Source: Cylicocyclus nassatus (taxonomy: Eukaryota > Nematoda > Chromadorea > Rhabditida > Strongylidae). From it: DNA of 64,000 nt. Both the position numbers and the translations under genes were made by a program. Under the pieces are notes generated by a model, which saw only the letters and a program-made list of their open reading frames with translations, had not been told where the DNA came from and did no database searches. Below, piece after piece: positions 58,600 through 64,000 of the stretch. Position 1 is the stretch's first letter. Every line of letters begins with the position of its first letter. The stretch lies in contig CATQJL010000305.1 of NCBI GenBank assembly GCA_958299035.1, forward strand, positions 32,439,733 to 32,503,732. Reading direction: 5' to 3'.

Positions 58600-59516
58600 T
58601 TTCATGAGGGATGCGGTGCAGGAGGAACCAAAGGCCTGCCGCCTGTTACCGCAGGAGACAATTAGAAGCGCGAGCACGGTGGAGAAGATTTTGGCAGCAA
58701 TCCAGGAAAACTTGGCAAGGATATCAATTGCAAACAAACCCTTATAACTGTGCTTAGAAATGACTTTGAAAGATATGAAACACAGGTTTGGAGTCAGCAT
58801 TGAAAGGCGCATTTTTCAGTATAGGCCTTCCGTCTAAATAAACAACTCTATCGCTATTTTAGCTCCATTTTTAGCGAAAAAAGTATACAGATGATGGAAA
58901 TCTCGAAGCCAGCATTAGAAACTGAGGCAGCTTCGTGATGCGTAAAAGTTTTCGCTAGATTTCATGAATTTTTTCAATAGGATCTCTAGGACTTCATTTG
59001 AAGTTCAGTACAAAAGCTGAAAATTAGGAGATACAGGTAAAAGTTAAATTGCGATAAACTTTTGCTGTTGTATACAATCTCGTAGTACAGTGAAAGTACC
59101 ATCGCCGGGATTCATCGCGCAGTCATGAGAGATTTCACAAAATGCCAAATAGAACTAATATGAATCGAAATTATCAGATAGATTTTGGGAAAATCCCCAG
59201 TTTTATCGAAAATTGTAGCTTTAAGTTTTCATAATGATGAATGAGTATATTGAAAAGCATTTTTTCTTCTAGCACAATATTAAACTTTGATCCACTGACG
59301 CTCGAATGCGAATTGCAATGTTGTCTCCAAATCTGTGTTTTGTATCTTTCAAAGTTATTTCTATGCACAGTTATAAGGGTTTGTTTGCAATTAATATCCT
59401 TGCCAAGTTTTCCTGGATCGCTGCCAAAATTCTCCACAGCGCTCGCGCTTCTAATTGTCTCCTGCGGTAACAGGCGGCAGGCCTTTCGTTCCTCCTGCAC
59501 CACCCCCTTTCATGAG
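58600..59516. repeat. foldback element, arms about 220 bp
   Basis: TTTCATGAGGG and CCCCCTTTCATGA at the outer edges. GGCCTGCCGCCTGTTACCGC, ACAATTAGAAGCGCGAGC and GCAAACAAACCCTTATAACT all recur in reverse. The interior of about 480 bp is unique. No coding content. Confidence 0.82.
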
Positions 59517-61041
59517 AATTCGTGCTAAAATATTGTGAATTTGTTTTGTTTACTAATTTGCTAGGTGTACTTTTTGATTGGGGTCATCATCGATTTTTCC
59601 GCTATCAATGGTTACGCAAAAAATAATTCCGCTAGCCCATTCGAACCACGCTCTGGCGTTGCATCGCAATCAGTTGTCCATTTCACCATGCTCGAACAAA
59701 CAGTGTTGCTGTTCCCGAACAAACAGTGTTACTGTTTCTTCTTTTAGAACGCGCGTCGTTGCATTTCTATAAAATGTTCAACATTCAGATCAATAGCTAG
59801 CGGGATGCTGGACTGAGGCGCCCTGCAGTCACCTCAGATCCGCCTCGAGGATGCCATGACGGGGGGTTTACTACGGGCCATTGCATAGCGTAAGGCCCTG
59901 GCTATGACTTCATACTATTCAAAGCTGAGAGTAGCGGATACCCTGAACATCATCTACTCAACTAGTTTCTGCCATGCTTTAAAAATATCCCGACAAACGG
60001 TTCATTGTCTCTGCAAGGAATAACGTGCAAACGATAAAGCCCATTTAAACGGTTTGGACTGTACGAAGATATAATTTAAACGAGCTCCCGATGCCGTTGG
60101 CCAACGGCAGTGTACGTTAAAAAGGCCAATGGAATTTGATAACGAGAGCCCCCAGAGGTCAAAATGTTAGACGCTGAAAAAAGTGATAATCAAAACCTAA
60201 GGATCAACAGGTAATGGATGTAGGTGCTACACTATGATGGCAAGGAAAATATATAATTGAAAAGATGAAGGAGTTACGGTACTTCTCCTTTATTGGAACC
60301 CATTTTTTCAAAGAAGGATTTCACTTTTTTCTTTGTACCAAATTCGCTCTTAACACCCTGGAGATTGTCAACCTCCTGCCACGTATTAATGAAATTGACA
60401 TTAAGCAGGTTTTACCAGGAGTTTTATGTTGCCTAGTACCAATATAATTGACCTTTTTGCTAATCAATGTAAAACCATCAATTCAATTATCAGATATAAT
60501 GAGAATGTTGTTCTTTTCTATGAACATATTGGATCTGCCCAGAATAGATTAATGCATTGAAATTCCATCATCATGGCTGAAGCGGCAGCGAGGTACAATA
60601 AGCCTCCGCTACAGGGTGGTCTACATGAAATGTGACGCACAAATGCTTTCGTAACTTTGCTAGAATCCAACGAATGAAGCCTTCTGTTTCCATCTGATAG
60701 ACAAGAAATTTCCGTGCAGGACATTGTAGGTTACTTTTGGGATATCCATCCTTGGCTTCGATGAAAGAATTTATTCTGCTCGGAGAAAATTTCAAAATGC
60801 GCACAATGGTTTTTGACGGAACTTCGTTCCAGAATCTTCTTTTAGCAAACCCAATGAGACGGATCTGGAGCGGGCGTTTTGCTCACAGATAGACCAGGAA
60901 GAGAGTTCGTGGGTTCAACAATGTTCGAGTGAAAGGCAGAATGGTGTTTTTTCATATGTAACCCACATAATGTTTGACTTGACTGGCTGCAAAAACTCAT
61001 GTTTTAGTCTTTTTCACTTCATGTTTTGTAGTCGTCTTCTA
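59517..61041. other. intergenic, nothing recognised
   Basis: No supported gene and no repeat with clear ends. The frames at 59565-59772 and 60265-60447 have no splice context or familiar content. Confidence 0.45.
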
Positions 61042-62152
61042 CAGGGTGCGCCAGAATTATTTGCGCGTGTATTCTGCAACGCAAAACTCGTGCAAGACGA
61101 GATCAGCGATAGGCAAAAAGCTATTTTGTTTCAGTAAAGTTTTATCATTGAGAGGCTATAGCATGAGTTGGAGTTTCTAAGTGTGGCTTGAGAAAAATCA
61201 GGAAATATCTTACTGATTAAGTTGCGCGCAGCACGCAGTTAATTTTTCAGAGAATCTTCTGCTTCTTCATAGGAAAATGCTCCTGTGATGCAGGGAACAC
61301 ACCACATGAAAGAGCAAGATTTCGGCTGCAACATACTGTAAGCGCAAAATCTAGGATTGTGTGACAAGAAAATTATCGACGTTTAAACAAAGTCATGTGT
61401 TTGCTACATGCTCAAAAAATGCACATTTTAGGGGTGCGAATGAGCGGAAAAAGCAGAAATTGACTCCAAATGAGGTTGGAGTTCAATTTCATCAGTGGAA
61501 AAAAATGAATATTTATCTAGAAGCTTTGTGAAAGCACTATAGCATTGAATCCGGTGACAGGCACGTTTCTGTAGCTTACAAATGTGATTTGAAAACAAAA
61601 CGGCCACTGACACGCGGGTGGAGGACATTAGGTCGCCGAAAAAGGGCGGTCCCCGCGGTCATTTGCGACAAATACGCACCCTTGTACATGCGCGGACATG
61701 CGTTCCTGCAGGGAATCCACGCGGGACTCTTCCAAATTCGGCGACCTAATGTCCTCCACCCCTGACACGCGCTTGGCATTTGCATACTCTTTGTTGCCAT
61801 TTTTGGAAGAATAATTGTTGGTGAACGCCAGTACCACGATTCGATAGCGCAAAGCCTCCTCTACATCCTCCTCTACACTGTGGACATAAAATCTCTTGAA
61901 AATGTCTCAAGAATCTCCAGTTACGGAATGAATTATGACTACCAAAAAATTAGGTTTTTGCGCTTTCTAGAAGTATAAGTACGACAATTTCATTATTTGC
62001 ACAAAGGTATGTCAATCGTCCTAAGCTCATAAAGCGTTGTTTTGTAGAGGATGATTGCAGCATTCTACCACATAAATTTTGAAATCAAAACTATGAGTAG
62101 TTTCTTTGCAGCACTCATGCAAAGTTGACGCAAATATTTTTGGCGCACCCTG
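61042..62152. mobile_element. TA-flanked element with CAGGGTGCGCCA tips
   Basis: CAGGGTGCGCCAGAATTATT at the left faces AATATTTTTGGCGCACCCTG at the right; TA on both sides (61040-61041, 62153-62154). 1111 bp. A mariner-type tip without a transposase frame. A smaller MITE lies within. Confidence 0.7.
61616..61761. mobile_element. small MITE with 9-bp target duplication
   Basis: GGGTGGAGGACATTAGGTCG at the left and its exact complement at the right, arms of 25 bp. CTGACACGC is duplicated perfectly on both sides (61607-61615, 61762-61770). A 9-bp duplication fits a Mutator-type (MULE) element. It inserted into the TA-flanked element after that was in place. Confidence 0.88.
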
Positions 62153-62770
62153 TACTTATTATTTTGTCCCGTTGTGGTTGTTCCCGATTTTGATTCTCAG
62201 CAAAACGTGGTCAAGCTTGAAGGTTTTTCAAAAGCAGTCGTCATGCCCACGAAAATCGCATTTTTCCGAGATTCTGGAAAAAGCATCGAAAGCAAACTTT
62301 GAAGGACTGTGGCATCTAATTGGATTAAGAAAAATACTATAGACGCTTTTGGGAATTTTAGCATGACTAAACACCCATCCACAGCGAAAAGAAGAAATTG
62401 CAGTTGTGTAAAATCCTTCGTTTGAACTGTGGAAAAAATGTTATTTGGCCTTCTAACTCGCTCATCCTTGAACTTACAAACACTCTTTTTTGTCTGCCTG
62501 AAAGCAAAGAGTTTGCCCTTTAAACTCATGTCATTTGATTTGCCGACGAGAAACCTGTTGGGAGTTTGGGAGTAGAAACCATTGCGCGCAAATCGAAGAA
62601 ATTTCGGAAGAGATTTGAAGGAGAAAAAAACGATTCTAGAACAACCAGGGACTAGTATCTCATGACTTAGCTAGAAGTTCTTATAAAAAATTCTATTCTC
62701 TATCAGGTGAGAACAGAAACTTCTCATTTCATTCAGTCCTTGCAAATTTATAACATTTTTTGTTGTGTCA

Positions 62771-63185
62771 CAAGTGGACCAACCTGTATATGCGCCGTTG
62801 CCGTAATATTTCCTCCGTTAGAAATTCAGTGAAACGGAAATTTTTCTGTGTTTGTCAAAGTGATGCTGCGCCGTCCTCATATAGGTAGTTGTATACTACA
62901 AACCTGTAGAAGTATAAACGTAAATCAGCTCTCTACAAGCTTTAGTTCTCGCGAAATTTGAATTTAGCTTGGGTCCCTGACTAGGCAAAGCTATAATTGA
63001 TATTTCTCGAGAACTAAAGATTGTAGAAAGCTAATTCACGTTTACTTTTACAAGTTTATAGTATACAACTACTTATGTGGGGACAGCACAGCATTACTTT
63101 AGCAAATGCATGAAAATTTCCGTTTTCTTGATCTCTAACAGGGAAAAAATGCGGCTACGGCGTATATAGTTGTTTTATGTGGATA
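62771..63185. repeat. hairpin element
   Basis: The arms pair around 62975: ATAGGTAGTTGTATACTA with TAGTATACAACTACTTAT, TGCGCCGTTGCCGTAATATT with its diverged complement near 63150, and ACGGAAATTTT with AAAATTTCCGT. Arms of about 200 bp, moderately diverged. Confidence 0.75.
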
Positions 63186-63449
63186 GCTCTACGTGAGCAA
63201 ATTAGAATTTTTGTAGGATTTTTGTAAACTGAGTTACGATTTTCTCGATTTTTCGGGCAGCTGAATCTTTTTATTTTTGGCTCAAAACTCTAGGTGTATC
63301 AAAGCTGCTGTCAAAGCAAGTTCACCATCTTATAAAGCTTGCTTTGCTCTATCGAACGACTTTGCAACCTATTCAGAAATGAGAAGTGTATGATTTATTG
63401 CGGTTGAAATTCAAACGGGCATTAATTTCCGGACAACCTAATACATTAC

Positions 63450-63491
63450 TGGTGAAATCCCCATAGGTCCAGATCTGCTTGGACGCCGCCT
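63450..63491. mobile_element. right-end fragment of the TTAA MITE
   Basis: CCCCATAGGTCCAGATCTGC followed by TTGGACGCCGCCT matches the right arm of the MITE at 14922-15277. The rest of the element and its TTAA are lost (TTGA here). Confidence 0.6.
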
Positions 63492-63514
63492 TTGAGTACC
63501 ACGCCGTCGTTTTG

Positions 63515-64000
63515 TAGGAGACGAAAGCCAGGAAGAAAGACTTGCGACAGGGCTATGATGGGCCCTCACCATTCGATGAGGAATTTCCAGCACGGAACCT
63601 AAAGGCGTTATGGCAAATGGTTTATTGTCCTCTATCTAACGTCCGTCTCGTCAAGTCGCATGAGTTATTATCACCTCGATAAGTATGCTACTTCTACGAT
63701 CTTTACTTTGAAGAATCGTCAGCATCACCAACTGCTTCTCCCTGAAACAGCAGCTGTGGAATTAGAACTGAATGCTTACTTTGAAAAGCAGGAAATATAC
63801 TATAATGGGAAGTTCCTTCATAAGCTTAGCAAATAGGATGCCAGTAGAAGAGGACCACATCGGGAAGTTAGAGTTAGTTATGAGTCCCGGAACGAAAACG
63901 GCAGCTTTATCGCTAGGCTTCTCACCGCTTCACGACTTTTTTAGTTTTGATCTTCATGAAGAAAGGATAACGAGGGTGGACATTGAAATCTCTTGATAGA
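63515..64000 (+). pseudogene. second RTE endonuclease fragment, heavily decayed
   Basis: Nucleotide-level matches in order to the endonuclease of the RTE at 18944: AGCCAGGAAGAAAGACTTGC, AAGTCGCATGAGTTATTATC then ACCTCGATAAG, GAACGAAAACGGCA, and CTTCATGAAGAAAGGATAA with the following GGTGGAC. Every long frame is broken. It runs off the window edge, so its 3' extent is unknown. Confidence 0.7.

Overview
This window looks like nuclear DNA from a strongylid nematode, most likely a hookworm-type parasite. The evidence is short introns with TTTCAG acceptors, trans-splice-like acceptors just before start codons, two multi-exon genes with nematode counterparts, an RTE-1-type LINE, and a very high load of small inverted-repeat elements. 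I could not run a search, so the species is not assigned.

Three genes can be assembled exon by exon with every reading frame matching. The first (1237-13073, +, 23 exons, about 1246 residues) is a kleisin-gamma / CAP-H-type condensin subunit, similar in size to C. elegans DPY-26. The second (26134-31591, +, 10 exons) is a SIAH/Seven-in-absentia E3 ubiquitin ligase with a complete RING, SINA zinc fingers and substrate-binding domain. The third (39049-42990, +, 4 exons, 5' end missing) is a phase-consistent gene I do not recognise. Two short signal-peptide-like reading frames near 53.3 and 54.0 kb are weaker candidates. From memory, dpy-26 and siah-1 both lie on C. elegans chromosome IV, so the pair fits conserved chromosome content.

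The rest is largely transposon debris. 14.4-16.8 kb holds a four-deep nest: Helitron-like end, TTCGAA-rich element with 8-bp target duplications, a further TIR element, then a TTAA-flanked MITE. 17.6-18.6 kb holds two TTAA elements back to back. 18.7-22.0 kb is a dead RTE LINE, with a second fragment at the right edge of the window. 33.0-35.6 kb holds a decayed DIRS/PAT-type retroelement (gag zinc knuckle and RT, minus strand) carrying a hAT MITE. 35.7-37.4 kb shows the reverse nest, a Helitron-like element inside a TTCGAA element, and its body is a roughly 1-kb palindrome of 120-bp units. 44-47.4 kb and 49.2-50.2 kb hold long foldback elements. 51.2-52.5 kb is a Penelope-like fragment with a GIY-YIG domain, split by a TTAA MITE. 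56.5-58.5 kb is a Helitron-like element with recognisable ends on both sides. 58.6-63.2 kb holds foldbacks and a TA-flanked element with a small MITE nested inside it.

The elements also affect the genes, because several sit in introns of the kleisin, SIAH and unrecognised genes and account for their long introns. The most unusual material is the TTAA MITE family, dated relative to its hosts by an empty-site reading frame, the reciprocal nestings, and a short core sequence shared by element families with different ends.
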